From assembly GCA_002500745.1 (NCBI GenBank), contig DLST01000003.1, forward strand, positions 154,351 through 218,350: 64,000 nt of DNA, in the 5' to 3' direction. The notes beneath the pieces are model-generated. The model made no database searches. It saw nothing but the letters and a program-made list of their open reading frames with translations, and was not told the DNA's origin. The translations under genes were made by a program, and so were the position numbers. Of the stretch, positions 9,227 through 19,348 are shown piece after piece; the stretch's first letter is position 1, and each line of letters starts with the position of its first letter. This stretch comes from Sphingobacterium sp. UBA7855. Lineage in GTDB: Bacteria > Bacteroidota > Bacteroidia > Sphingobacteriales > Sphingobacteriaceae.

Positions 9227-9461
9227 ATTATCTCCTCACTATCAATTTAGTAACTAAAATTTTTAGACTTGTATAAATACATACCATTAGTAGAAAAATC
9301 TATGCCAAGGTACCTAAAAAGAACAATATATACCAAAAACAACAATTTACATAAAATATTAACCAAAAAGAAATAACAACACAACCTCCCTTGTTTAATT
9401 TGTCATAAAATACTTCTTTATATCGCTTTTCAATTTTTAATCTATATATTCGCAGCATCAA
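9227..9461. other. Divergent AT-rich intergenic region
   Basis: This stretch between the amidohydrolase start and the TPP riboswitch is AT-rich. A 71-codon minus-strand reading frame here crosses into the riboswitch and has no recognisable protein features, so no gene is called. Promoters for both flanking genes must lie here, but no clear TAnnTTTG pair could be assigned. Confidence 0.5.
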
Positions 9462-9562
9462 ATAGGGGTGCCTTGTTTTGTCAGGAACACAAATACAGGC
9501 TGAGATTATACCCAACAGATTAAATTCTGTACACCTGATCCAGATAATGCTGGCGTAGGGAG
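9462..9562 (+). promoter_or_regulatory. TPP riboswitch (THI element)
   Basis: The conserved core is present in order: GGGGTGCC at 9465-9472, CTGAGA at 9500-9505 followed by TTATACCC, then ACACCTGATCCAGATAATGC and TGGCGTAGGGA at 9531-9561. These are the thiamine-pyrophosphate-binding helices. It lies 70 nt upstream of the receptor start at 9634. An ACCCCT at 9591-9596 next to the first ATG is complementary to AGGGGT at 9464-9469 of the aptamer, a possible switching pair (inference). Binding of thiamine pyrophosphate should repress the receptor. Confidence 0.96.
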
Positions 9563-9633
9563 AGGTTAGTTAAATAGTGCGGTCATAGTAACCCCTTGCT
9601 ATGATTTGTTTAACTCAAACAAAATACATTACC

Positions 9634-12090
9634 ATGATCAAATTTTTGATTTGTAGCTCCTTAGCTACTATTTCGATGCAAGTTGCCATTGCGCAGCAAA
9701 ATCTGACAATTAAAACTGTAGATAAGAGTAGCCAAAATCCTTTACAAAACGTTTCCGTATCTATCGATGGCCAAGCTTCCTTCCATGGTCAGTCAGACAA
9801 CCATGGAATCATTAAGCTCCATCATATCAACACCGGGCAACATCACATTCAAATCTCCACTATTGGATATAAAACATGGATCCGCAATGTAAACATAAAA
9901 GATAATATGGAAATACTGGTCGAATTAGAACCAACTACCATACAAATGGAAGAGGTGCTCGTCCAATCTACCCGCGCTAAAAGAAATGCGCCTACAACCT
10001 TCAAGAACATCTCAAAAGAGGAAATTACAAAAAACAATCTCGGACAAGATATCCCTTTTCTGCTTAACCAAACACCATCGGTACAGGTAAATTCAGACGC
10101 CGGGGCTGGCATCGGTTATACAGGAATGACCATCCGCGGATCAGATAATCAACGAATCAACGTAACGTTAAATGGCATTCCGCTAAATGATGCGGAGAGC
10201 ATGGGCTCATTTTTTGTCAATCTTCCTGACTTTGCTTCTTCCACAGAGAGCATCCAAGTTCAACGAGGAATCGGCACCTCAACAAACGGGGCCGGATCAT
10301 TTGGAGCTTCATTAAATATTCAATCCAATACATTGGCTGAACATCCCTATGCAGAACTTAACAATTCGTTCGGTTCGTATAACACATGGAAAAATACCGT
10401 GAAAGTGGGCACTGGACTAATCAATGACAAATTTGCATTCAATGCCAGATTATCCCGAATTAGCAGCGATGGCTATATTGAAAGGGGGAGTTCAGACCTA
10501 CAATCTTTCTATGTAGATGGTGGTTATTATGGTAAGAAACACATCCTAAAAGGAATTGTATTCTGGGGAAAAGAAAAAACATATCAGGCCTGGAATGGCG
10601 TTCCCGAACCGTTAATTACTGGAGATCGGTCACGTATGGATGATTATGCCGATAACGCCCTCGAAATAGCAGGAGCTGAAAAAGATCGATTTATGAATGC
10701 TGGTCGAAACTATAACCTGTACACCTATAAAAATCAAACTGATAATTATACGCAAAAACATCATCAGCTTCATTACACCAATATCCTAAGTGACAAGGTA
10801 ACACTTAATACCGCCCTCCATTACACCAGAGGTTATGGCTACTATGAAGAAATGAGATCTGCCGATAAATTGAGTAAATATGGTCTGCCCAATGTAATTA
10901 TCGGAAAAGATACCATACAAAAAACAGATCTAGTGCGCAGAAGATGGTTGGACAACTATTTTTATGGCTTGACTTACTCCCTCAATTATAAACCCAACGA
11001 TCAGCTGGAGATTACCTGGGGGGGAGCCTACAATCAATATAGAGGAAAACATTATGGTCAAGTCATATGGGCACAATATGCCTCAACAGGATTTCTGGAT
11101 GAAAACTACTACTTCGGAAAATCACAAAAAAATGATTTCAGTAATTTCCTAAAGATCGATTACAAATTGGACCAATGGATTCTGATGGCTGATGTCCAAT
11201 ATAGAAATGTCGACTATCACATGTATGGCGATGACGATAAAGTCAAAAACTATAACTATCATCCAAAATTCAATTTTTTAAACCCAAAAGCAGGCGCAAC
11301 TTATCTCTTAAATGATTATTCAAATGTGTATGCTTCCTATGCTTTTGCGCAGAAAGAGCCTGTTCGGAAAGATTTTATTGAAAAAAACAGCAATTTACCA
11401 GATCCAACACCGGAGAAAATGCAGGATATAGAATTTGGTTACCGATTTGCAAACGAAAAACTTAACATTGGGTTGAATGGATATGGAATGTTTTACAAAA
11501 ATCAGCTGATTCCAACTGGCGAAATCAGTGATACAGGTTCTCCGATTCGCCAAAATGTCAACAATAGCTATCGGATCGGCATCGAGTTCGATGGCTCATG
11601 GAACATCAATAAGCAGCTTAATTGGAAAGCAACTGCGAGTTTTAGCCAAAATAAAATCAAAAACTTTGAAGAGATTGTAAAAGATATATATGGAGTCGCC
11701 CCTGATATGAAGATCTTTTACGCAAAGACGGACATCGCATTGTCTCCAGGAACTATTTTATCAAGTAATTTCTCTTATAGCCCTATAACACCACTTACAT
11801 TTTCACTTTTATCCAAATATGTGGCTAGACAATACCTGGATAATTCGTCTGCGAAAGAGAGAAGCATTTCCGCTTATTTTGTCAACAATCTTTTGGCAAA
11901 CTATAGCTTGACAGCAATGGGCTTTAAAAATATCAGTGTAACATTACAGGTCAACAACATATTGAACGAGAAGTATGAGGCCAATGGCTACACTTTTGGC
12001 GGCATGGAAGGTGATAGCCGAAAGTACTATAATTTTTATTTCCCACAAGCACCAACGAATTTCCTACTGGGCTTGAATTTCAAATTCTAA
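9634..12090 (+). CDS. TonB-dependent receptor, probable thiamine uptake
   Basis: From the ATG at 9634 the protein has 818 residues: a signal peptide ending at AIAQQ, a carboxypeptidase-like beta-sandwich (NPLQNVSVSIDGQ ... STIGYKTW), the TonB plug (MTIRGSDNQRINVTLNGIPL, ESIQVQRGIGTSTNGAGSFG) and a barrel ending in NFLLGLNFKF with the terminal Phe of outer-membrane proteins. An upstream ATG at 9601 would add 11 residues before the signal peptide. The TPP riboswitch in front points to thiamine as cargo; Bacteroidota are known to have THI-element-regulated outer-membrane receptors. No inner-membrane thiamine transporter (PnuT) or kinase follows, so those partners must be elsewhere. Confidence 0.88.
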   Translation: MIKFLICSSLATISMQVAIAQQNLTIKTVDKSSQNPLQNVSVSIDGQASFHGQSDNHGIIKLHHINTGQHHIQISTIGYKTWIRNVNIKDNMEILVELEPTTIQMEEVLVQSTRAKRNAPTTFKNISKEEITKNNLGQDIPFLLNQTPSVQVNSDAGAGIGYTGMTIRGSDNQRINVTLNGIPLNDAESMGSFFVNLPDFASSTESIQVQRGIGTSTNGAGSFGASLNIQSNTLAEHPYAELNNSFGSYNTWKNTVKVGTGLINDKFAFNARLSRISSDGYIERGSSDLQSFYVDGGYYGKKHILKGIVFWGKEKTYQAWNGVPEPLITGDRSRMDDYADNALEIAGAEKDRFMNAGRNYNLYTYKNQTDNYTQKHHQLHYTNILSDKVTLNTALHYTRGYGYYEEMRSADKLSKYGLPNVIIGKDTIQKTDLVRRRWLDNYFYGLTYSLNYKPNDQLEITWGGAYNQYRGKHYGQVIWAQYASTGFLDENYYFGKSQKNDFSNFLKIDYKLDQWILMADVQYRNVDYHMYGDDDKVKNYNYHPKFNFLNPKAGATYLLNDYSNVYASYAFAQKEPVRKDFIEKNSNLPDPTPEKMQDIEFGYRFANEKLNIGLNGYGMFYKNQLIPTGEISDTGSPIRQNVNNSYRIGIEFDGSWNINKQLNWKATASFSQNKIKNFEEIVKDIYGVAPDMKIFYAKTDIALSPGTILSSNFSYSPITPLTFSLLSKYVARQYLDNSSAKERSISAYFVNNLLANYSLTAMGFKNISVTLQVNNILNEKYEANGYTFGGMEGDSRKYYNFYFPQAPTNFLLGLNFKF

Positions 12091-12188
12091 ACCACCCTGT
12101 ATAAGAGCTACCTAATCCCAAACGAATTAATAGCGGGCAAACCACACTAAAGATGCTCTCTGATCAAATCCTTTAGCATAATTAGCGC

Positions 12189-12214
12189 CCCTTTTTCCTT
12201 CGGGAGTAAGGGAC
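12189..12214 (+). terminator. Weak terminator-like hairpin after the thiamine receptor
   Basis: CCCCTTTTTCC and GGGAGTAAGGG can pair imperfectly around a TTC loop about 100 nt after the receptor stop, followed by a short T-rich stretch. The rest of 12091-12274 shows no gene. Confidence 0.35.
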
Positions 12215-12274
12215 GTTTCTATATATACCTTGGAGAAAACTGAATTTCCCATCGTGTTTGACAATCGGAATTTT

Positions 12275-12282
12275 TACCTTTG
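12275..12282 (+). promoter_or_regulatory. Promoter -7 element of dtd (TACCTTTG)
   Basis: TACCTTTG lies 17 nt before the ATG at 12300 and matches TAnnTTTG. It lies downstream of an in-frame TTG at 12258, which excludes that TTG as the start. Confidence 0.6.
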
Positions 12283-12299
12283 GTTTTATACTTTTCACT

Positions 12300-12758
12300 A
12301 TGCGCGCAGTTATACAACGAGTTACCAAAGCTTCTTGTACCGTAGATAATCAGATAACAGGCCAGATCCAGAAGGGTCTAATGATTTTATTAGGAGTTGA
12401 AGAAGCAGATACAACGGAAGATCTGAAATGGTTAGGACAGAAATTCATCAACTTACGCATCTTCGAGGATGAACAGGGTATGATGAATAAGTCGATACAA
12501 GATGTAGACGGAAATATCTTACTCGTCTCACAATTCACGCTCTTTGCTCAAACAAAAAAAGGAAACAGGCCTTCCTTTATCAGAGCAGCAAAAGCGGATA
12601 AAGCCAAACCAATGTATGAAGAGATGGCTTTACTGCTAAGTCAATTGCTCCAAAAAGAGGTTCAGCTTGGCATATTCGGAGCCGATATGAAAATTGACCT
12701 ACTGAATGATGGTCCAGTTACCATCGTCATGGACACAAAAGATAAGGACAACTTTTAA
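12300..12758 (+). CDS. dtd: D-aminoacyl-tRNA deacylase
   Basis: The 152-residue enzyme hydrolyses D-aminoacyl-tRNA and mischarged Gly-tRNA(Ala), a translation proofreading function. It starts with the family motif MRAVIQRVTKASCTV. It also has the substrate-site motif LVSQFTLFA and the C-terminal cis-Gly-Pro loop NDGPVTIVMDT. The ATG at 12300 gives the family's usual N-terminus. A MazG-like gene follows after 18 bp, suggesting a two-gene transcript. Confidence 0.95.
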   Translation: MRAVIQRVTKASCTVDNQITGQIQKGLMILLGVEEADTTEDLKWLGQKFINLRIFEDEQGMMNKSIQDVDGNILLVSQFTLFAQTKKGNRPSFIRAAKADKAKPMYEEMALLLSQLLQKEVQLGIFGADMKIDLLNDGPVTIVMDTKDKDNF

Positions 12759-12776
12759 TTTTTAATTGAACACAAG

Positions 12777-13103
12777 ATGACTATTAAAGAAGCACAAGAG
12801 GTTATTGACAAATGGATCAATAGTACCGGAGTACGTTATTTCAATGAGTTGACAAACACCGCTATACTCATGGAAGAAGTCGGTGAAGTTGCCCGAATAA
12901 TGGCTCGGCAATACGGAGAACAATCTTTCAAAAAGTCAGACAAAGAAGTTAATTTAGCAGATGAAATGGCCGATGTATTATTCGTTTTGATGTGCCTTGC
13001 CAATCAAACGGGAATTGATCTAACAGCGGCTTTGGAACAAAATCTTCAAAAGAAATCAATTCGGGATGCCGACCGCCATAAAAACAACGAAAAACTTAAA
13101 TAA
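12777..13103 (+). CDS. MazG-like nucleotide pyrophosphohydrolase
   Basis: This is a 108-residue all-alpha protein. MEEVGEVAR (about residues 32-40) and LADEMADVLFVLMCLAN (about 60-76) supply the acidic ExxE...ExxD residues that bind magnesium in the MazG superfamily. Members hydrolyse non-canonical or excess NTPs to NMP and pyrophosphate. Single-domain short forms like this one are common in Bacteroidota; the preferred nucleotide is unknown. It follows dtd by 18 bp, so both may be housecleaning genes of one operon. Confidence 0.85.
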   Translation: MTIKEAQEVIDKWINSTGVRYFNELTNTAILMEEVGEVARIMARQYGEQSFKKSDKEVNLADEMADVLFVLMCLANQTGIDLTAALEQNLQKKSIRDADRHKNNEKLK

Positions 13104-13163
13104 CCAAGAGTAGTATTATTTGTACACCTCTATGAGATAATATTAAATTTTAAATCGCGTACG

Positions 13164-14861
13164 ATGCATAAATTCATCACCTATTCGCTCATAGCTAGTT
13201 TCATTGCCTCTTGTACAACAAAACAACGGCTAAATTCCAGCGTTGAGCAACCCAGTACATTTAATAAGGCGGCCGTAGTAACTGCTCATCCTTTGGCTTC
13301 AGCAATTGGTGTAAAGATCTTAAGACAAGGTGGAAATGCAATAGATGCTGCAGTTGCCGTACAATTTGCCCTTGCAGTAGTTTATCCAAATGCCGGAAAT
13401 ATTGGCGGCGGTGGCTTTATGCTCTACCGCGATCATCGGGGTAATTTAGATGCCTTAGATTTTCGTGAGAAAGCTCCTCTAAAAGCATCCCGGGATATGT
13501 ATCTCGATGCCCAAGGCAATGTTATTCCGGAGTTGAGCCTTTATAGTCAATTGGCCTCTGGTATCCCTGGATCTGTTGCTGGTATGTGGGAAGCCCACAG
13601 AAAGTACGGCAAATTACAATGGAAAGATCTCGTACTCCCCGCAATACAGCTAGCGAAAACAGGTTTTAAAATCAGTCAACGACAAGCCAATGAGTTTGAA
13701 AGCCATAAAGAGCGTTTTATCAAGCTGAATCCCGCCGGTGCTGCAATTATCAAAACCACAGCTTGGCAAACGGGAGACCTATTTATACAGGAGGAGCTTG
13801 CAAAAACACTGGAAAGAATCGCAAAGGAAGGCCGAGACGGTTTCTATAAAGGTAAAACGGCCGATTTAATTGTTGCCGAAATGGACAAAGGGAAAGGTAT
13901 TATTAATCATCAAGATCTACTGGATTATCAGGCACTTTGGCGTACCCCAATTTCCACAAATTATAGGGGCCACAGAGTGATTTCCATGCCGCCGCCTTCG
14001 AGTGGGGGAACATCTCTTTTAGCCCTGCTCAAATCAGTCGAACAGTTCCCACTTCAGCGCTGGGGCTTTCAGACCGATTCAACCATTCGTGTCATAGTCG
14101 AAGCTGAACGCTATGTATATGCCAATCGGGCTAAGTATTTGGGCGATCCTGATTTCATTAAGGTACCCATCCAACAGCTTATTGACTCTGCCTCAAATGC
14201 GCATAAACTCCATTCATTCAATTTCCATAAAGCGACATCAAGCAAAGATGTCAATGCAGATGTCATTCCTGGCTATGAAAGTGAACAAACGACACATTTC
14301 AATATCGTAGACGAGCAAGGGAATGCAGTATCCATTACAACAACACTTAATGATTCTTATGGCTCAGGAGTATTTGTGGAGGGCGCAGGTTTTCTCCTAA
14401 ACAATGAAATGGACGATTTCTCCGTAAAGACCGGTGTCCCAAACATGTATGGGCTTACTGGGGAAAAAGCGAACGAGATTCAGCCTGGCAAAAGGATGCT
14501 CAGCTCAATGACACCCACTATTGTAGAAAAAGATGGCAAACTATTTATGGTTGTAGGAACCCCTGGAGGATCAACTATCATTACCTCTGTTTTTCAGACC
14601 ATCCTCAACGTTATTGACTTCCGACAAAATGCCCAATCAGCTGTAAGCCTGCCAAGATTTCATCATCAATGGCTTCCTGATCGTATTGACGTCGAAAATA
14701 ACGCAATCGATGTCAATCTACGTGATCAATTGACAAAAGATGGCTATACGATAAATCCGAGAGGGACAATCGGTCGTGTGGAGAATATACTTGTATTACC
14801 AAATGGTAAATTACAGACAGGAGCCGACCCGCGTGGAGACGATACGGCAAAAGGCTATTAA
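13164..14861 (+). CDS. ggt: Gamma-glutamyltransferase (lipoprotein)
   Basis: This 565-residue N-terminal nucleophile hydrolase cleaves the gamma-glutamyl bond of glutathione-like peptides in the periplasm. A lipoprotein signal peptide has the lipobox FIASC near residue 17. The large-subunit start AVVTAHPLASAIGVKILRQG and the GNIGGGGFMLYR motif are intact. The autocleavage and catalytic threonine is Thr376 in QTTHFNIVD, with downstream SYGSGVFVEGAGFLLNNEMDDF and the oxyanion SSMTPTIV region. Length is normal for the family. A perfect palindromic terminator follows it. Confidence 0.94.
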   Translation: MHKFITYSLIASFIASCTTKQRLNSSVEQPSTFNKAAVVTAHPLASAIGVKILRQGGNAIDAAVAVQFALAVVYPNAGNIGGGGFMLYRDHRGNLDALDFREKAPLKASRDMYLDAQGNVIPELSLYSQLASGIPGSVAGMWEAHRKYGKLQWKDLVLPAIQLAKTGFKISQRQANEFESHKERFIKLNPAGAAIIKTTAWQTGDLFIQEELAKTLERIAKEGRDGFYKGKTADLIVAEMDKGKGIINHQDLLDYQALWRTPISTNYRGHRVISMPPPSSGGTSLLALLKSVEQFPLQRWGFQTDSTIRVIVEAERYVYANRAKYLGDPDFIKVPIQQLIDSASNAHKLHSFNFHKATSSKDVNADVIPGYESEQTTHFNIVDEQGNAVSITTTLNDSYGSGVFVEGAGFLLNNEMDDFSVKTGVPNMYGLTGEKANEIQPGKRMLSSMTPTIVEKDGKLFMVVGTPGGSTIITSVFQTILNVIDFRQNAQSAVSLPRFHHQWLPDRIDVENNAIDVNLRDQLTKDGYTINPRGTIGRVENILVLPNGKLQTGADPRGDDTAKGY

Positions 14862-14866
14862 AGAAC

Positions 14867-14910
14867 AAAAAGAAAGGCTCATTTGGAATTCCAAATGAGC
14901 CTTTCTTTTT
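14867..14910. terminator. Perfect 44-nt palindromic bidirectional terminator (ggt / groEL)
   Basis: Positions 14867-14888 pair perfectly with 14889-14910 (22 bp, centre GGAATTCC). The core is GGCTCATTTGG/CCAAATGAGCC flanked by A and T tracts, so a T-run follows the stem on either strand. It lies between the convergent ggt and groEL stops and should end both transcripts. Confidence 0.92.
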
Positions 14911-14929
14911 ATTTAGAAATGGGATGATC

Positions 14930-16570
<1,641 letters not shown>

Positions 16571-16727
16571 TTATAAGTATTAAGTATTTCAAGAAGTGTA
16601 ATGAAGATAGTATACTAAACCGTAAACCGGTTTTATCTTTTAATATGCACATTTACAACTCCACTAAAATAAACTTGAATTTTTAACCGAGCCAGTAAGC
16701 TCATTTTTAAATAATCTTTTGTATGAA

Positions 16728-17003
16728 TTAGATGACTGCGTAAATATCAGACTCACGCATAATTAAGTACTCTTTTCCTTCGTAAGTAATTTCAGTACCT
16801 GCGTATTTTCCGTATAATACTTTGTCACCAACTTTCACAGTTAACGGTTCGTCAACTTTACCTGTACCTACAGCAACTACTGTACCTTGAGATGGTTTTT
16901 CTTTTGCTGTATCGGGGATATACAACCCTGAAGCTGTTTTTTCTTCTGCTGGAGCAGCTTCTACTACTACTCTGTCTCCGATAGGTTTGATACTTAATGC
17001 CAT
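16728..17003 (-). CDS. groES: Co-chaperonin GroES
   Basis: The 91-residue heptameric lid of the chaperonin has the diagnostic [22 protein letters not shown] start with the mobile loop, [10 protein letters not shown], and the [15 protein letters not shown] roof region. Length is normal. No CIRCE inverted repeat (TTAGCACTC-N9-GAGTGCTAA) was seen in the 340 bp upstream, so heat control probably uses another mechanism. Confidence 0.97.
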   Translation of the reverse strand: MALSIKPIGDRVVVEAAPAEEKTASGLYIPDTAKEKPSQGTVVAVGTGKVDEPLTVKVGDKVLYGKYAGTEITYEGKEYLIMRESDIYAVI

Positions 17004-17294
17004 AATTAATTTACTTTTTATCTGTTTTTGAATTTATTTTTATGTTATAATCGCTATAAGCACATCATCTTTTATGCCAATTGTAATTAGAAGGGCTTTT
17101 AAGACAATTTTTCACACAAAAGTTAACATCCCAATCGACAAAAATTCATTTTGCTGTCACACTGTCATTTTATGTCTGCCAGTCTTACTTCCGCTTACCA
17201 AATATACTTTTGATTTAATACGCTTAATCCGCTTAGCAAAACTTTCACGATCCTTTCTTTAAAAACAATGTCTAAAAAATACTGCAAACAAAAA
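17004..17294. other. groES upstream region
   Basis: This is an AT-rich region without a convincing gene. A minus-strand TATATTTG (17199-17206) fits the -7 element about 195 nt ahead of groES, but no matching -33 element was found. The region must hold the chaperonin promoter. A 62-codon plus-strand frame at 17074-17262 has no coding character. Confidence 0.4.
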
Positions 17295-17320
17295 GCCCCG
17301 TTTGCTTTCACAAACAGGGC
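17295..17320 (-). terminator. Terminator of the miaB-secG operon
   Basis: On the minus strand GCCCTGTTTG and CAAACGGGGC form a 10-bp stem (one G-U pair) with a 6-nt loop, followed by TTTTTG. It lies 20 nt past the secG stop, a canonical intrinsic terminator. Confidence 0.9.
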
Positions 17321-17340
17321 GTATAATTTTTTATTGACAA

Positions 17341-17754
17341 CTATTTTTTAGCCTCTTCTACCGGTTTCGTGGTAGGCGCTGTCGCCGGTACTTTTTCCTG
17401 AGATTGAGCCGGAGCTGTTTGCTCTTGTCCAGCAGGAGCACCAGCAGGATTTTGTCCAGTACCTAAGTTCAATGGACCTTGTTGAGCAGGCGCTTCAATT
17501 TGCCCCCCCAATCCTCCTTTGGATGTGCTTGGAGATGTTCCAATAATATTTACACCCAAGCTAAATACCATGATGGCAATAACCATGATCCAAGTACCTT
17601 TTTCCAAAATGTCACCTGTACGTTTTACACCCATAAGATTCGTTCCACCCGAAAAACCAGATGATAAACCTCCTCCTTTTGGATTTTGGATTAAAACCAA
17701 AAACGCTAAAATAATACTAGCCAATATGATTAAACCGATTAATAATCCTTGCAT
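17341..17754 (-). CDS. secG: Preprotein translocase subunit SecG
   Basis: The 137-residue inner-membrane protein has two transmembrane helices (about 3-22 and 54-74). Between them is the SecG signature QNPKGGGLSSGFSGG, then LMGVKRTGDILEKGTW. The C-terminal about 60 residues are rich in Pro, Ala, Gln and Thr, a low-complexity tail common in Bacteroidota SecG. It helps SecYE in protein export. It starts 12 bp after the upstream TPR gene and is last in the operon. Confidence 0.95.
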   Translation of the reverse strand: MQGLLIGLIILASIILAFLVLIQNPKGGGLSSGFSGGTNLMGVKRTGDILEKGTWIMVIAIMVFSLGVNIIGTSPSTSKGGLGGQIEAPAQQGPLNLGTGQNPAGAPAGQEQTAPAQSQEKVPATAPTTKPVEEAKK

Positions 17755-17766
17755 CTCTTTATGTTA

Positions 17767-18810
17767 TTAATTTAATTTCTTTTCTAATTCTGTTATGCGT
17801 GCCGCAAAGTAAGCATTTTTTTCTGGATATTTCAAAACTAATTTTTTGTAAACCTCTATTGCCTTTGGATATAAGCCTTGTTCCACATAGATTTTTGCAA
17901 GCGTTTCGGTAACGAGAGAGTACTGATCTTCCGAACTTTTCCGGGCTTTATTCTCTAAATCCAACTTCTCCGCTTGCAGCGGCTGAATGATAGGTTCTTC
18001 GCGAATAAACTTCTCGATGACCTTGTCAGACTTGCGCGGTATCTGAAATGCGACCGTTGTTTTAACCTCATCACTTAATTTCGCCTCAGGCGGTTGCAAA
18101 TGAAAAATATTCTCACGGATCTGTTGATCTAATAGCTGACTATCCAATTTTTCATGAATTTTAGCAACGTCATCACTCGATGGCTTCATTGGGCTCAAAG
18201 GAGATTTAACGTAGGGCTGATAAGTATGCGCATACTCCAATCTTGTTTTATGTAGCCACCACAAAAAACTGTAGGGCATCGTATCATCATCATAAACAGA
18301 AACATGCTCGTGACTATCATTACTTTCGTCGGCAACAGATTCCTGAGGAACCGCGGCCACAACTGGAGACTCCTGCAAATCACCACTAGTTACATCCTGT
18401 TGACTATTCGACCGAAAATATTCTGTTGCAGCCCCAGCCTCAATCAAACGATTCAACTCATCCATCTCTATTTCTCCATCGGCCGCAATTTCGACAACAC
18501 GATCATTGCTAATAGATTCCTCATCCACTAATAATTCATCCGATGGCGTTATTGCTGCAGAATCTACGGTAGATTTAACATGCACAAATTCATAAAGCCA
18601 ACTCGGGGAACAAGCATATAACAGGGTGGAAGATAAATTCTGAACAGTTTGATGTTTTTCAAAAACTTTACGTTCATAAACGAATCGTAAGCTCTGTGCA
18701 TAAGGGTATTTTTCAATCAAGGCCAAAATCAAATCTTCCTCCACCGTATCAGGGTAGTTGAGTGCTCGAAAAAAAAGCTCCTTATTGGGTAATGATACAT
18801 TAAGATTCAT
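17767..18810 (-). CDS. Tetratricopeptide-like protein of unknown function
   Basis: The product has 347 residues from the ATG at 18810; an in-frame TTG at 18837 would overlap lptE. There is no signal peptide. The middle is acidic and probably disordered. The C-terminal about 60 residues read as one or two TPR-like helix pairs (SLVTETLAKIYVEQGLYPKAIEVYKKLVLKYPEKN). Its place between lptE and secG in a tight operon suggests an envelope-related or assembly role, but that is inference. I do not recognise a named family. Confidence 0.75.
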   Translation of the reverse strand: MNLNVSLPNKELFFRALNYPDTVEEDLILALIEKYPYAQSLRFVYERKVFEKHQTVQNLSSTLLYACSPSWLYEFVHVKSTVDSAAITPSDELLVDEESISNDRVVEIAADGEIEMDELNRLIEAGAATEYFRSNSQQDVTSGDLQESPVVAAVPQESVADESNDSHEHVSVYDDDTMPYSFLWWLHKTRLEYAHTYQPYVKSPLSPMKPSSDDVAKIHEKLDSQLLDQQIRENIFHLQPPEAKLSDEVKTTVAFQIPRKSDKVIEKFIREEPIIQPLQAEKLDLENKARKSSEDQYSLVTETLAKIYVEQGLYPKAIEVYKKLVLKYPEKNAYFAARITELEKKLN

Positions 18811-18823
18811 CTTACAAATAGAG

Positions 18824-19339
18824 TTACCAATTAGCAAAAGCTTTATTGTATATATCTTCCGTTAGCATTTGAATAATTTCCTTACCCAAAGTCTCTTCCT
18901 GTGCACTCTGAAGGTTTCCAGCGAACTCTTTAAAACGTGTAAATGGCTGTTCAAAATCGTCCTTCGGGTTAATTTTATTATGATAAGTCACTTTAACTGT
19001 GATTGTCAATCTATTCATAGCAGCACGATCAGTGCCCGCTTCAACAGCAGCAGGACTTATCGTATACTCAGTGATAAATCCCTCAAAGTTAGCATCACCA
19101 TCCTGGTTCACCTGACTCAATCGAGACTGATTACGAATACGCTCTTTAAGTGCCTCCGTAAAATTCTGACTTAATGTCGGGTAAACTAATGGAGCAATAT
19201 TTTCAAAATATTGAATATTAACTGTTTTCATTCCCTCAGGAATAGATCCACCAGTAAATCCATATTTCACCCCACAACTATTCATGACAAACAAAAAGAT
19301 TGTCGTGAGAAAAGTATATCCTATTTTTTTTGACAACAT
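18824..19339 (-). CDS. lptE: LptE-family LPS-assembly lipoprotein
   Basis: This 171-residue lipoprotein has a signal peptide with lipobox VMNSC (Cys22). It is followed by GVKYGFTGGSIPEG and TVNIQYFENIAPLVYPTLSQNFTEALKERI-like segments typical of Bacteroidota LptE. LptE plugs the LptD barrel that inserts LPS in the outer leaflet. It starts 9 bp after the sigma-54 regulator stop, and the TPR gene starts 13 bp after its own stop. Lipid A genes occur elsewhere in the window at 46722-50101. Confidence 0.9.
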   Translation of the reverse strand: MLSKKIGYTFLTTIFLFVMNSCGVKYGFTGGSIPEGMKTVNIQYFENIAPLVYPTLSQNFTEALKERIRNQSRLSQVNQDGDANFEGFITEYTISPAAVEAGTDRAAMNRLTITVKVTYHNKINPKDDFEQPFTRFKEFAGNLQSAQEETLGKEIIQMLTEDIYNKAFANW

Positions 19340-19348
19340 CTTTAACCC

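Noticed and set aside
9300..9515. 71-codon minus-strand frame ahead of the TPP riboswitch
   Set aside because: It overlaps the riboswitch core and has no coding character.
17004..17340. CIRCE element upstream of groES
   Set aside because: No TTAGCACTC-N9-GAGTGCTAA repeat is present on either strand.
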